64,000 nt of DNA from Lepeophtheirus salmonis. Taxonomy: Eukaryota > Arthropoda > Copepoda > Siphonostomatoida > Caligidae. Below the pieces are notes generated by a model. It made no database searches. It worked only from the letters and a program-made list of their open reading frames with translations, and had not been told where the DNA came from. The DNA lies in contig NC_052137.2 in the NCBI RefSeq assembly GCF_016086655.4, forward strand, positions 310,001 to 374,000, in the 5' to 3' direction. This document shows, piece after piece, positions 45,640 through 57,214 of this stretch; the first letter of the stretch is position 1, and each line of letters begins with the position of its first letter. Made by a program: the position numbers and the translations under genes.

Positions 45640-48583
45640 GTCCTACCAAGAAGAAAGAAATATGTAGAGGCGACAAGTTGGGGAAAAGATGGATATAAAT
45701 ATCAGCTGTTGACAAAGAGAAGATACGAAACGCTAGAAGAATTAGAATAAAGACGACAGTCACCCTATAAATGAGTTTTTTATTCCTAATAAGGAGTTAA
45801 TTTTCTTTAGCCAATCCTCAAATTAATTCATTTAACTCAGCTGATGTAAAAAAAAAACAATGATTAGGATAAACAGTGTTAAATATTGACTATTTGATGT
45901 ACTACTAGAATAGCCGCTAGGGCTTTCGGTTCCGGGTTGGTTCAGATCTTCAGACATAAATATTCGAGTAAATTTCGTGTAGCCGATCTTTTGGATCTAG
46001 ATCCAAAAGTAAAATTAGACGGATTCTTGTCTATGAGCATTTTACCCCAATTTTGGACCTAAATAAAATAGGATCTTGATCGAAGTTACTTCTTATTGAT
46101 TACTGATGACGAAACAATGAATAATCTAATGTTATTAGTATAAGAACATAGTTTTTGGTTATTATTAGAATCAGTATTATAATAACAGTGTTACAACTAT
46201 TTATGTAGATGGCGCTTCAAGGACTAATATAGCTAAATGAAGAGGATACTTTTGATATAAATAATAGGTTGACTTTTGGTGGAGCAACCGGAAAGAAGAA
46301 CCATACCTCATTGCCCCGCAGACTCTTCGCAATTGTCGGTATCGTTTGTCATTCAGGCTTTAGGTAGATTTTTGGTAGGACATCCGGGCAAAAAGGCAAG
46401 GTAGAACTATGAAATCATTTTCCACGAAATCCACGAACAGCGATACAGATAATAATGAAGCCATAGCCAGGTTCTACTTTGCCTGTTGTACCACAAAAAA
46501 AATCTATGCAATATCCTTTACTTTAAGCCTGTTTGGAAATCCAAAGAATACAAATTTACCAGTGAACAGGATATATCTTTTTAAGCAATATTATAAGCTC
46601 TTTAAAATACGGAAAATCCTATAGATCTTTTTTTAAATCTGTAAAAGTTCGAGTACTCGAAGTGGACTCGGGGCTCGGATTTCAGATTTTTCTGGACAAT
46701 ACGATTTTACTTATATCGTATCTGTGTACATTGGATTCATGTTCAAGACACAAATTTTAAACAGTAAGAAGAAGTTGAATTTCTGTTCAAAATTCAAATT
46801 ATTACGTGACTTCATTTTCTTGTGATGTAAGCTTTGCTTTAGGTTTTCAGTCAGAAGTATGGGTTAAAATCAAATTGAGTTTATTTATCTTTGGGTCCTT
46901 CTAAAATGTGATCCTGAAACTTGATACGAGACTTACTTTTTCTCCGTTATGTAGGGATATTTTAATTTTTTTAGTTAACTGTTAAATCTTTGTCATTCTT
47001 CGAGACCTGCTCTGCGAACATTGTGAGGCTGTACATTCGTTAAATGATAATTCAGAGGTCCTAAAGCTTGATCATTGGGGGGAAAAAACCTTACTACTCA
47101 GAGAAAAAAGGCAAATACTGGCTTGACTTTTTCCTTCAGTACGGGAATAGTATGTATCAAGTTATTACTTATTACTCAATGAAACAGTAATTTTTTTATA
47201 TTACTTCTTTAGCAAAGTAATATTCTTATACTCGAAACTAGAAAAGTTAGGGTATTAGAGCAATATATATCTAACTCCCCGTTACTACACAACATTAAAT
47301 GAGATCCATTGGCTGAAGCAAACTATCAGCATGACGAATGACGATTACCTTGTACATGTTATGTACAATGTACATAATTCTGGAAACGACATCTAACAAA
47401 TTATTTGCAATATCTGTCTTTTATTGATTTTATAGATGAATAAAAAACCATTTTGATTTCTCCTTGGTTTTGTTTTTTATGGTTCTACTCTCCTTTACAA
47501 GAGGGTAGACACACACACACGACATGATGATGGTATACTATGGTATTAAGCATGTGTACTGATTACACTTTAAGTTGTACTATATACATTAGGGAGGGCT
47601 ATTTTTCAACTATTTCCCAATTTCAATTATGGTTCATCTGCATAAGTGTAGACTAAGAGAATAAATATGATGAAAATTCGATTCTTGTACGGTGACGTTA
47701 TCCTTAGTAGGTCGTATATCTCTATGAAAGTTTCAAAAAAGTGCAAAAATTATTTATTATTTAGCCAATAAAGGTTTAAATGAAGTACTTTTCATTATCT
47801 TGCATACACACACCTATAATATATTTTAATAAATTTGTTCTTTCTTTTATAAAAATATGTTATATCAAAATAAAAGATACGTGTTGTGTTAAAAGCTGAT
47901 CACTAAAAACTCCTTCAGTTATCCTCTCTTTTTGATCTATAGATTGATTTTATAAACAAACTTTATTCATATATTTTATAGATCAGAAAAATCTCTACCA
48001 AAATGATCATATGCAAAAATGACAAATATCACTTTAAAGAATACACCAAGAGTTACGATCTAAGAATGAAATTTTAGGTTAACTTCATATCACATTAAAG
48101 CTTTTCTACCCTATCCATGATACAAATTCGAAAAAAGTTAAAAAACAAGCCGCCCTATCGTACATACATTCGATCTCATAAAAAATGAAGGAATGTACGT
48201 TTATATATACATAATATCTATCTATGTCTGTATGTATGTACGTCACCCCAGTTTCGTTGTTAGACATATCCCCCCTCTCTTTCTCTCTTGATTTCATCGT
48301 TGTCATTTGTCATTGCCCCCTTCTTATATATATATATAAATTGATACTAACCAAAAAAAAAATAACTTTTTAAAAAATCGTTTTTTTGTTGTTATTTTGC
48401 AAGGGAATGAAAAATGATGTGCTCAGACATTCAAGATAGCCTTAAATGGATCTGAATAATGCCTAACAGCAATCTTTTCTACATAGATATCCATGCATGC
48501 ATATAAAGAATTATATTCTAGGCTTATAAATTGGGTTTTTTTTTTCAACGATTCATATTTCTTGGTTTTGTTTTACATATATG
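45640..48583. other. Gene-free DNA with repeat fragments
   Basis: TTTTGGTGGAGCAACCGG..ACCATACCTCATTGCCC (46275-46315) matches 51088-51135. (AC)n lies at about 47511-47522 and TATATATATATA at about 48327-48338. No gene is supported. Confidence 0.4.
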
Positions 48584-49175
48584 CAGAGTGGGGACTCAAA
48601 ATTTGTTGTATTTTGGATTATGAGGCTTTTATTATACAACCAAACGACAGTTGAAAGAAAAATAAACAAGTTTTGTTTTTATAGCATGTCTCTAAGTCGT
48701 AAAATGTCGGAGGTATAACAAAAAAGGACACGCGTATGCATTCTCATCAGCACCTGTGCCGAGAAGGGAAGTAACCCGTGGCATCTTCCTCCGGATTGCC
48801 ACAAACATCAAAAAGTCAATTACAGCACCATACAGCTATGAAGAACCAACTTTTTTGCAGAAACAAAATGGCTGACTTTTAACCTCAACCCCTGCAGTTT
48901 AGAACGTATTGGACAAGAATGTCTGTCGATCCTCTCATCCAAACTTGGATTCGTTCCGAGCTAGCATAGTACGTCATAGATACAACCTTCATCACCGAGG
49001 GCTGTCAATCCGTTCTACGTCGTGTACAGGCTGTTGTTGCTTGTGAAGGAGGACATAGTGAATAAAAATATAGCTAAATATAGTATTTGAACAAATCACA
49101 AATTGGTTAGTAGTTGTCTTTTATGGATTCCATAAAAATCAAGTTTTTGTAATTTATTCATGCTGCTGCAAGTAC
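48584..49175 (+). mobile_element. maT-derived MITE copy, longest member
   Basis: The left end is CAGAGTGGGGACTCAAAA; the right edge is ATTCATGCTGCTGCAAGTAC, truncated before its CCCCACTCTG. The interior is collinear with the 22242 copy: TTTTATTATACAACCAAACGACAG, ATGTCTCTAAGTCGTAAAATGTCGGAG, AACATCAAAAAGTCAATTACAGCACCATACAGC, directly followed by the C-terminal remnant and TATAGCTAAATATAGTATTTG. Stops throughout. Confidence 0.88.
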
Positions 49176-49708
49176 GTAATATAACATTTTATGTGACGTC
49201 AGAAATGTTAATGTCATTCATTTTGGTAATTTATACAACCAATTATATCCCTTTTTTTCATAAATATTAAGGAAAAGAATGACCAAATGGTCCCTATGGT
49301 CCAAATGGACCAAAAAGTAAAATCCAATACTGTCTCTCAAAAATCTATCCCTCTATTGCATAGTTTTATATATATATTTGACTCTAAATTTAATAAAAAG
49401 ATACTATTACAAACTATTTTAGGATATTTTTGTGTTGAGGAGGTAAATCCGTGTTACCATGACTCATCTGATTTTGTAGTTATCGCAACTTGTTCAACTT
49501 TTTTGTCACTACAAGTTACAACGGATCAGTGTTATGGCCTTGTGAAAAATGCAACTGGAATCCAGACTTACTTGTGAAAAATCAGGTTCGAGATTTTGCA
49601 ACGAAGCTATTTGGACAAAGTGCAGGGGAGAAATTATTCTATGTAACTCAATGTGCGTAGATCATATTATTGCTCACTTCTAAAAAAGAAAATATAAATT
49701 ATATATGT

Positions 49709-50282
49709 CAGGGGCGTCCACAGGGAGTGGGCTGGAGGGGCCCCTACACCCCCTCCAAAAAAAAAAAGAATTTTTGATTTGACAAAAGAAAATTTAATTT
49801 TTTTGATTTTTGAAAAAAATTTAATGTCAAAAATTCTTTTCCAAGAATTTTTTTTTCAAAATAGTTCTGGATTTTGATATTTTTTTCACAAACATTTCAT
49901 TTTTGAAATTTTATTCAAAAAATTTTATATTTGGAATTTTATTTTGAAATTGTTTTGCAAAAAAAACAATTTTCTGTTGAATAGCTATGGATTTTGAACT
50001 TTTTTTTTAAATTAATTAAATTTTTTATTAACAGCTGTAGATTTTAGAATTTTTTTCACAAAAAAATTTATATTTTAAATTTTTATTCCAAAAAATTTAA
50101 CTTTTTGAGAATATTTCTAAAGATTTTAGGAATTTTTTTCGATTAACTGTAATGTTTGATTTTTTTATTTTATTTAATACTTTAATTTTTTTATTTAAAT
50201 AATTTAATTTTTGGATTTTTCTTCGAAAAAATTTCAAAAACGAAGCCAGCCCCTCCCAAATAGAATCCTGCAGACGTACTCT
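49709..50282. mobile_element. CAGGGGCGTC-type MITE, about 574 bp
   Basis: The left end CAGGGGCGTCCACAGGGAGTGGG is well preserved. The right end CCTGCAGACGTACTCTAA is partly decayed. The interior is T-rich with ATAGCTATGGATTTTGAA and ACAGCTGTAGATTTTAGAA subunits. Confidence 0.8.
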
Positions 50283-50285
50283 AAT

Positions 50286-50360
50286 GCTGTTGTTCTCAAA
50301 TGGAGGTATGCATACCCTTTGGGATACTTGAGATTTTGAATAAATATTTTTAGGGGTTAC
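50286..50360 (+). mobile_element. hAT-like terminus abutting a MITE
   Basis: TGCTGTTGTTCTCAAATGGAGGTATGCATACCCTTTGGG resembles a hAT end (CAGTGGTTCTCAAA class) and starts directly after the right end of the preceding MITE. No partner end was identified. Confidence 0.4.
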
Positions 50361-51084
50361 TTGTCTGAAAAAAATATATTTTACAAGTGGTACATCACTG
50401 AAAAAGGTAGATGATTCCTCTTCATATGTATATTTTTGTCTGAATCAGTGCAACTCCATCTGACCAATTAAAGAAACGGGGAAAAAAAAGAAAAGATTTC
50501 TAGCTTGCTTTTGTCTTGACGGGCCGCATAAATTATAAATATATTTATTCTCTCTATTAATCGACTTAATAACAAACCTTAAAAAACCAAAAAAGTAAAA
50601 AGAATTCCACTTATTTTTTTTTTTTTACTTCTTCTTCAACGCGATCTATATATATGTACATGTGTGTATATACTCAGAGGTGAAAAGGTCAGGCTAGGCC
50701 CCAGTTTCTTACTGCGGTTATTTTTCAAAACTCACATAAAAAACGTATATACTCTAAACATATTATATACAATATTTCGTTTTCTTTAGCGGTTTTCTCC
50801 CCCCTCCCCTCCCCCCTTGTACTACGGCATACGCGTATATCCAACTGTATGAATATACACACATAAGCTGCTTGTTTTGATGTTGATCGTAATATTACTA
50901 ATAATAGGATGCCTCCACATTAGGGTGGCTCTTAGTGTGTATTTCAAAAGTACAAGCTTTAATATTCATTCTCTCGCTCTTTCAATCGTTTTAATAGTGG
51001 AAATTATTATTCCATTGCCAAAAAATAATACATTTGACCAACATGTTGATGTGGCCGCCTTTGCCTCTTAAAAATTGAACAATT

Positions 51085-51415
51085 GGGCAATTTTTGGTGG
51101 AGCAAACGCGCAAAATAGAGCTAAACCTCATTGCCCATTAAGCCTTCCTATTTTTGTTTTGTTGTTGTTTCGTAAGGAGAGATCGTCTAAGTATTGAGTA
51201 GCTACGTGTGATTGTGTTCAAGAAAAAAGGCGATTAACTCCGGAGTTAAGTTGGGAGTTTATCTTCTATATTATTAAAACACAACTTGTCTGTTCGTTGA
51301 CGCTTAATATATTTGGACAACGCCGAATACTATCGCTATTGCACTGTGAATGGAACATGCGCTTTTTTTTCAATGAGGTAAGGGTGATTTTTTAGTGTAG
51401 AATATTAAAGCAATC
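51085..51415 (+). repeat. Helitron-like or other dispersed repeat, copy 1
   Basis: TTTTGGTGGAGCAAACGCG..CCTCATTGCCC, then TCTATATTATTAAAACACAACTTGTCTGTTCGTTGACGC, ACAACGCCG(A/G)ATACTATCGCTA and GATTTTTTAGTGTAGAATATT. The TCTATATTATTAAAAC..TGTCTGTTCGTTG word looks like a Helitron 5' terminus. The inverse of this order lies at 60480-60800. No Rep/helicase coding is seen. Confidence 0.45.
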
Positions 51416-51439
51416 TTGCAATGATTATCTTCAGAAATG

Positions 51440-51660
51440 GGTTTTTTTTGGGGGGGGCTGGCTTGGTTTTTGGAATTCTTTCGATATAAAACCCCAAAAT
51501 TTAATTATTTGGATAAAAAAATTAAAGTATTAAAGGAAAAAAAAAATCAAACATTATAGTTAATCGAAAAAAAATTTCAAAAATCTTTAGATATTCTCAA
51601 AAATTAAATTTTTTGGAATAAAAATTTCAAATATATATTTTTTGTAAAATTTTGCTGCCA
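51440..51660. repeat. Degraded CAGGGGCGTC-family interior
   Basis: G-tract, GGCTGGCTTGGTTTTTGGAATTCTTTCG, then the T/A-rich family sequence. The ends are lost. A similar piece is at 11660-11830. Confidence 0.45.
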
Positions 51661-51769
51661 ATTTTATTTAAATTCAAAGATCTCACCAAAGAATGTTCTG
51701 TTTTTGTAAATTAATTAGTGAACAGTGAGTATTTATTTATTTGGTCCTGTCCACTCTTACACCCGGTCT

Positions 51770-51945
51770 TTGCTACTGATCCTTAAGACCGTTGGAATTT
51801 TGGAATGTCCGTACTAAAACTGATACTAAAATACTAAAGTTTAATGGACGAACTTTATTAGTTTTAGGACTGAAATGCAGGGCTGAACTGGACTGTTGTC
51901 AGGAATCCTAAATTAGGACTGACTCAACACTAATATTAATGAATT
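51770..51945 (+). repeat. ACTGAAATGCAGGGCTGAACT dispersed element
   Basis: TAAGACCGTTGGAATTTTGGAATGTCCG, TTTTAGGACTGAAATGCAGGGCTGAACTGGACTG and TTAGGACTGACTCAACACTAAT. Same family as 25701-25915 and 8745-8925. Confidence 0.55.
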
Positions 51946-53730
51946 TGTAGTACAATAAATATTAAATAAGTTACTGAAGGATTTAATGAGTGCAAATGTT
52001 ATTACACTGAAAATTTGTCTATGCAATTTATACACCATTATCGATTGACAAGAAACCCAAAGCTTTGATTCGTAGTTTTATTGAATATGTACGGTCTATT
52101 TTAAATGATAAACTAGTTTTGGATATGTAAATGCGTTAAAACTTTTATAATTTTAAATATATGTATGATGTTAATTTTTAATGATTGTTTGGTTGTTGGT
52201 TTAGAAGGTAATGGTGCTGCTGTTACCTATATGTGTTTTCTCTGAAGATAATAAACCACCCAAATTCCGGACCAACAAAAAAAAAAGCAAAATAAGTAAT
52301 TTAATTGATGTTAAAAAGGATTGAATATTGAAACTAAAAAACTACACCCCCATTGAAGGCATTAGTATTGGCATAAAATGAATTTATGCTTACAAACAAA
52401 GGTTATTACAAAAATGGAAGATATCTAATTTTTTAGGTGAATGTTTTAATATATAGCAATAAATTTAAAAGCGATGGACACCATTATATATTAATAAAAG
52501 CTAAATATATTTTGCAGGGAATTTTTTTATTATAAAGGTAACAAAGTGGAGTTTGGTAAAACAAGTAAAGTAAAAAATTGATTTTTAGGGCCACCCTAAT
52601 ACCTGAGCATTATTTTGCCTTTGAGAGAGAGATGCAACAGATTTCCAATTAAATAATAAAAATAATTTATTTATTTGACCTGCTTATTTGAATGCAATTC
52701 CTCTCATTTTCCAATTGACCTTTCTATTTAACTAATAAAATAGCTCGTGGATCGCATCTGACCTGTCCGTGTGACCTACTACTCTATTTCACTCCTTTGA
52801 TCCCACTTCACCTTTAGCACTACTACTTACAAGTATACAATGTACTTCCTACATGGTATGGATTGACGTTTGAACTATGTAGTTACTCAAGAGGAATGCT
52901 TTAAATATAGTTGCGAAAACGAAAATCAAGTGATCAATATCATAGTTTAAACTAAAAGTCACTACAACACCTTTTCTTTTGTATACTTGAGGTGTTGAAT
53001 ATTTTAGTCTATAGTAATGCACTTTTAATTGAATAAATAACATGTTTTTGAATACTGCAAAGGGATGACATAATTGCATACCTTATGAGGAAAGATAATA
53101 CAGATTTTACGTAGCTAAAGAATCTACTCAAGTCTTGCTAAAGAGTAGGGTGGGTTTTACCGTGAACGGGGTCTTTACCAAAGATAAATGTGTTTTTTCT
53201 TTTTAATATTAATTTAATTTTGAAATTTGTACCTTTTTTCATAAAACAATATCGCATGGGGGCCAGAAGTCATAGGTGCAGGAATGTATTTTCAAGTGGG
53301 AGGTGGGGGGTAGGAAATTATGTAATTGTGACGTCTGCAGGGACTAGGCCATTGACTTTTTTGCAAAATTTTGATTGATTTTTTTTCTAAATACCATATT
53401 TGACTAATAATATTTTTTCAACGAAAGAATATTCACTAAAGGTTATATTTTTATTTAAAAATTTTCAGTAGAGATTAATAAAAGCGAATAACATTTTTTT
53501 TTGTGTTTAAAAAAAAGGCAATTTCATTTTTTGTTCTACAAAATTAACACATATAAAAATTTTTAAACAAGAGGAACTGATTGCAATGTAGGATTTGTAC
53601 ATGGACAGTTTTTCGTGAGCAAAGTCAAAATTCGGAGTTCTGTTTTCTAAGTTGTATTTTTTTTTTTTTTTTTTAAGTTTGTGGATTTTTAACAGAAGAC
53701 TGTATTTACCACAAGCTTTAGAATCAAGCG
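51946..53730. other. Gene-free AT-rich DNA
   Basis: No gene is supported. A small G+C-richer patch at 53250-53350 yields a 62-codon frame without features. A poly-T tract lies at about 53659-53674. Confidence 0.4.
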
Positions 53731-53840
53731 CAGGGGTGAGGGGCTGGAGGGGTTGTAGCCCATTCCTCCAAATCCATGAATTATTGTGATAATGAATGAA
53801 AAATTAATAGGAAAATAATATAATCCTGCAGACATCCCTG
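53731..53840. mobile_element. Minimal CAGGGGCGTC-type MITE, 110 bp
   Basis: The left end CAGGGGTGAGGGGCTGGAGGGG and right end CCTGCAGACATCCCTG (inverted CAGGGATGTCTGCAGG) enclose only about 75 bases. Almost the whole T-rich interior is deleted. Confidence 0.7.
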
Positions 53841-53848
53841 AATCGTAG

Positions 53849-54150
53849 GCCCTTAGAAGGGGGTGGGCTGGAGGGGTTGTATACCCCCTCCCGCCAAAAA
53901 AGGAAAAGGATTTTTTGGTTGACTCTAAATTTTTTTCGTCATTCGGGGCAAATTATGTAGCAGAGCAAAAATTTAACATTTGATTTTTTCTTTGAATATC
54001 TGGGAATTTTTTTTTTTTTTTTTTTGAAAAATTTAATTTTTGATTTTTTTTTCTTTCAGAAAGTTAATTTTCTGTGAATAACTATGAATTGTTTTCCTAA
54101 AATGTAATTTTTTGGATTTTTTTAAAGAAAATTCCACAAACCAAGTGTTC
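53849..54150. mobile_element. CAGGGGCGTC-type MITE, left part
   Basis: AGAAGGGGGTGGGCTGGAGGGGTTGTA and a T-rich interior with GCAGAGCAAAAA, lacking a right end. It lies 9 bases from the minimal copy in the same orientation. Confidence 0.55.
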
Positions 54151-54776
54151 CTTTTAAAACAGTCATTGGTTTAAACTTGTGAAGAGGTTCACTGATCACA
54201 TCATGGAAGTTTCGTTGATGCATGTCATCATTAACCTATGTACTACAAACATTTTGGGTGTTGACCGGAAGCAAGTTCTTTGTGTGTTTGGAGAGACTCT
54301 CAATGCACGTATGTATTATTATGTGGATCAAAGGCAGGGCGTCGGCACATAATGTACGTAATATAATAGATTTGTTTTTTTTTATTGTTCTCAAATGAGG
54401 ATTACATTCATATTTATATCATGATACAATCAATGTACCTTTGATATTTAAACTTAACACATTATGGCGATAGTGATGAACTTTGGGTGTTGAAACGACC
54501 AAAAACGGGATAGAAGAAGAGTCACACACAACGGAAAGAAAAACATGGATGGGCTGGCCCCATTTTGTATGTCGTCCTCGCCCTTTTGATGTGTGTGTGT
54601 GCTTTTATTTTTTTCACAATAATAATAACTATTCACCGGCGCGTACCTAAAATAGAGCGAGTGAGCGGATGAACGAGCAGACTAAGCAGCACAAGCACCT
54701 ATAATGATGATGAGGAATAGTAGATGATGTTACTACAACATACAAGTGACTCTCTCTCTGTGATTCAATCCAGTTC

Positions 54777-55008
54777 TCAGTCACTGACGTTAGTGTCGTA
54801 AGAGAGGTGCTTCTTCAAAAAGAGAAATATATATAAATCAATGAGAGACTTACAATTGAGATTAAAACAACAACAGCGTATTTTGTTATTATAATTACGT
54901 ATTATTTTCTCTAATCTGTTTTGGTCAAGTGCTTCTCCTATTATCCAATATACTGCTTTCCCATCAAATTAAATCAAAATAGTTCCTTATTCCTCATTTC
55001 CGAACGAT
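54777..55008 (+). promoter_or_regulatory. Candidate transcription start and 5' leader of the svp gene
   Basis: TCAGTC at 54777-54782 fits the arthropod initiator consensus and would give a leader of about 232 bases. The stretch 54640-54800 is less AT-rich than its surroundings. A TATA-like TATATATAAA lies at about 54829-54837, downstream of the initiator, so it would serve only a second start near 54860. An in-frame TAA at 54970-54972 and the absence of an AG acceptor just before 55009 suggest that the leader runs uninterrupted into the ATG. A distal promoter and spliced leader exons cannot be excluded. This is inference from motifs only. Confidence 0.35.
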
Positions 55009-56489
55009 ATGGCCTTAGTGGCATCCCCCACGACTTCCGTTTGGAGAGATCCTAATATAATGTCAGCCTCTGCAAATAGTATTACTTCACTTAATCCACC
55101 TTCCGCCTCGCCAGACTCCCTCGTTGGATCTACTACACATCTCATTCACCATCACATCTCTTCAGACTCAATTTCACCCGCAATTTCCTCAGGGATTGTG
55201 GCATCCATCGAACATGCAAAACCCTCTGAACTCTCTGAATCTAGTGATATTAACTGTGTTGTCTGTGGAGATAAATCCTCTGGTAAACACTATGGCCAAT
55301 TTACATGTGAAGGTCCGTATCGTTGTCTGACTTGATTCATTGTGATTTTTTTAACTAATACTAATTTTATTTTAATGTTTGTATTATAGGATGCAAATCC
55401 TTCTTTAAAAGATCCGTTCGTCGTAATCTCACATATCAATGCCGCGGAAGCAAAAACTGCCCGGTTGATCAACATCATCGAAATCAATGCCAACATTGTC
55501 GATTAAAAAAGTGCTTTAAAATGGGCATGCGCAGAGAAGGTAAAGGTTGTTGTCTTTTATTAGCATTTCCTAATTACTCAATTGATATTTTTTCTTCTTT
55601 TTAGCCGTTCAACGAGGTCGAGTGCCGCCCACACCTCAAGGAGTCTTTGGACTCGGATTCAGTAGTGATCCCCTCTCTGGAACCACATATCTCTCTTCCT
55701 ACATATCAATGCTCCTTCGAGCAGAACCTTATCCTACATCACGATATGGACAGATGCCAATGCCAACCAATGGCATGATTGGTATTGAAAACATTTGTGA
55801 ATTCGCGGCACGACTACTTTTTAGTGCAGTAGAATGGACTCGAAGCATACCCGGTTTCCCAGAGCTTCAAGTAACAGATCAAGTCGCACTTCTCCGTCTC
55901 GTTTGGTCGGAGCTCTTCGTACTCAATGCATCTCAGTGCAATATGCCTCTTCATGTGGCCACCCTTTTGGCTGCAACAGAGTTGCATATCACTCCCATGA
56001 CGGCAGATCGAGTTGTGGCATTTATGGATCATATACGGATATTTCAGGAGCAAGTGGAGAAGCTCAAAGGTCTACATGTTGACTCTGCTGAGTATGTCTG
56101 TATGAAGGCCATTGTTCTCTTCACCACGGGTAGGTCCTTTTTTTTCTCTTTCTCTTCAAAAATTCTTATTAATGTGTTTACACATATATACATATATAGA
56201 TGCACCAGGACTTTGTGATATGCAAGTGATTGAGCAGCTCCAAGAGAAATCCCAATGTGCTCTTGAGGAGTACTGTCGGAGTCAATACCCCAATCAACCC
56301 ACTCGCTTCGGAAAGCTCCTTCTTCGCCTTCCCTCTCTTAGGACTGTTTCATCCACAGTGATAGAACAACTATTTTTTGTGCGCCTCGTTGGGAAGACTC
56401 CTATTGAGACCCTCATACGAGACATGATCCTCTCGGGCAATAATTTCCAATGGCCTTCATCTCCACCTCCATCTGGTTATCAAATGTAA
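55009..56489 (+). CDS. svp: Seven-up / COUP-TF (NR2F) orphan nuclear receptor, 4 exons, 422 aa
   Basis: The coding sequence joins 55009-55312, 55390-55539, 55605-56129 and 56200-56489 through GT-AG introns, all phase 1. Seen: a Ser-rich N-terminus (1-80); a C4 DNA-binding domain with Cys at 83, 86, 100, 103 and 119, 125, 135, 138; P-box EGCKS (101-105); RRNLTY and QHHRNQCQ motifs; a MRREAVQRGR extension (148-157); and a ligand-binding domain (about 175-412) with signature LLRLVWSELFVLNASQ (247-262), DHIRIFQEQVEKLK and AF-2 region TPIETLIRDM (393-402). Known of the family: nuclear factors that bind AGGTCA direct repeats, can pair with USP/RXR, mostly repress, and act in photoreceptor, heart and neural fate. 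The length is close to vertebrate COUP-TFs and shorter than Drosophila Svp. The start is the first ATG after an in-frame TAA at 54970. Positions usually conserved differ: CFKMGM in finger 2, ATLLAATELHIT in the LBD, and a Pro-rich tail after FQWP. No frame damage is seen. Assignment to NR2F is near certain; orthology to svp is inferred. Confidence 0.97.
55313..55389 (+). other. svp intron 1 (77 bp)
   Basis: It begins GTCCGT and ends TATTATAG, splitting the Gly codon of the P-box (residue 102) between zinc finger 1 and the recognition helix. Removing it restores an uninterrupted C4 DNA-binding domain, which is strong evidence for the boundaries. Confidence 0.93.
55540..55604 (+). other. svp intron 2 (65 bp)
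   Basis: It begins GTAAAG and ends in a pyrimidine-rich run plus TTTTTAG. It splits the Ala codon of the MRREAV motif (residue 152), at the end of the DNA-binding domain. Joining the flanks gives the expected family sequence. Confidence 0.94.
56130..56199 (+). other. svp intron 3 (70 bp)
   Basis: It begins GTAGGT and ends CATATATAG. It splits an Asp codon (residue 327) in the ligand-binding domain, where the family reads LFT-(S/T)-DA. The exon 3 reading frame runs on into the intron as a shadow of about 20 codons, so a single-frame prediction would wrongly extend it. Confidence 0.94.
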
Positions 56490-56690
56490 TCCAGTTTTTG
56501 AGGGGCTTCTTTGTCCTTCCTTCCTTTCTTCGTGAGAGGAGTCACAAGTATTCATTCAGACAATTTTTTTTTGTGTAGATTCTACGTTTTTTTATTACCA
56601 AAGATGTTTATGCTTTACTCTTAATGATGATATAATATTAATTATAACGACCAATAAACTTTGTTTTCAAAAGCAACTCAGTGACTTAAT
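56490..56690 (+). terminator. svp 3' untranslated region with polyadenylation signal
   Basis: A canonical AATAAA at 56653-56658 lies 164 bases after the TAA stop and is followed by a T-rich stretch (TTTGTTTTC), so cleavage near 56670-56690 is likely. No other hexamer this close to the stop looks better. Longer transcripts are possible. Confidence 0.6.
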
Positions 56691-56818
56691 GTTTAATGCA
56701 AAGCAAACCATATTTTACCTGGGATTTTTTTAAATTCTTGTTTTTGTAAAATGATTGTATGTGAATATGTGTGTGATCTTATTTTTTAACCCTAAAGGGA
56801 TTGAGTGTCGTGAAGTGT

Positions 56819-56842
56819 AATATATATTGTACAATATATATT
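56819..56842. repeat. 24-bp perfect palindrome downstream of svp
   Basis: AATATATATTGT is followed directly by its exact reverse complement. It lies about 160 bases beyond the likely svp cleavage site. It may be chance in AT-rich DNA, or a cruciform or terminator-like structure. Confidence 0.6.
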
Positions 56843-57214
56843 TTCTGCTCTTTTTTTTACCTGTATACCAAACAAACCATACTTATGATTACCCGTCATT
56901 AGTCAAAAAAAATATATACACATACAATACATATAGGTATAAAATAATATAATATAAGCAACCTGCGACTTATGAGTTGGTTTCTTATGCTTGATTTCGT
57001 GTTTAAACGTTTTTTTAATACTACTCCTTAAAGAAACAAAAAAAGTAGAGAATGATTAACTGTATTTTGGTTTTCTTGTTATTATTTTTTTTTACCTATG
57101 AATGTATTTATTCTTGATACGACTTAAATCCGCTTCCGGTAATAAAACAGCCCTCAACTTTTTCCACTCCTGGCTTTTGTTTCTTTCTTTTCTTTTTTGT
57201 AGTTTCCTTCTCTG

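Noticed and set aside
55290..55496. 68-codon minus-strand frame over svp intron 1 and exon 2
   Set aside because: Shadow of the DNA-binding domain exon and intron; no independent features.
55814..56053. 79-codon frame on the minus strand inside svp exon 3
   Set aside because: Shadow of the receptor coding sequence; the + strand matches the NR2F ligand-binding domain throughout.
56130..56218. Extension of svp exon 3 through the intron in the same frame
   Set aside because: The frame stays open by chance past the GTAGGT donor; splicing to 56200 restores the conserved FTTDAPGL sequence.
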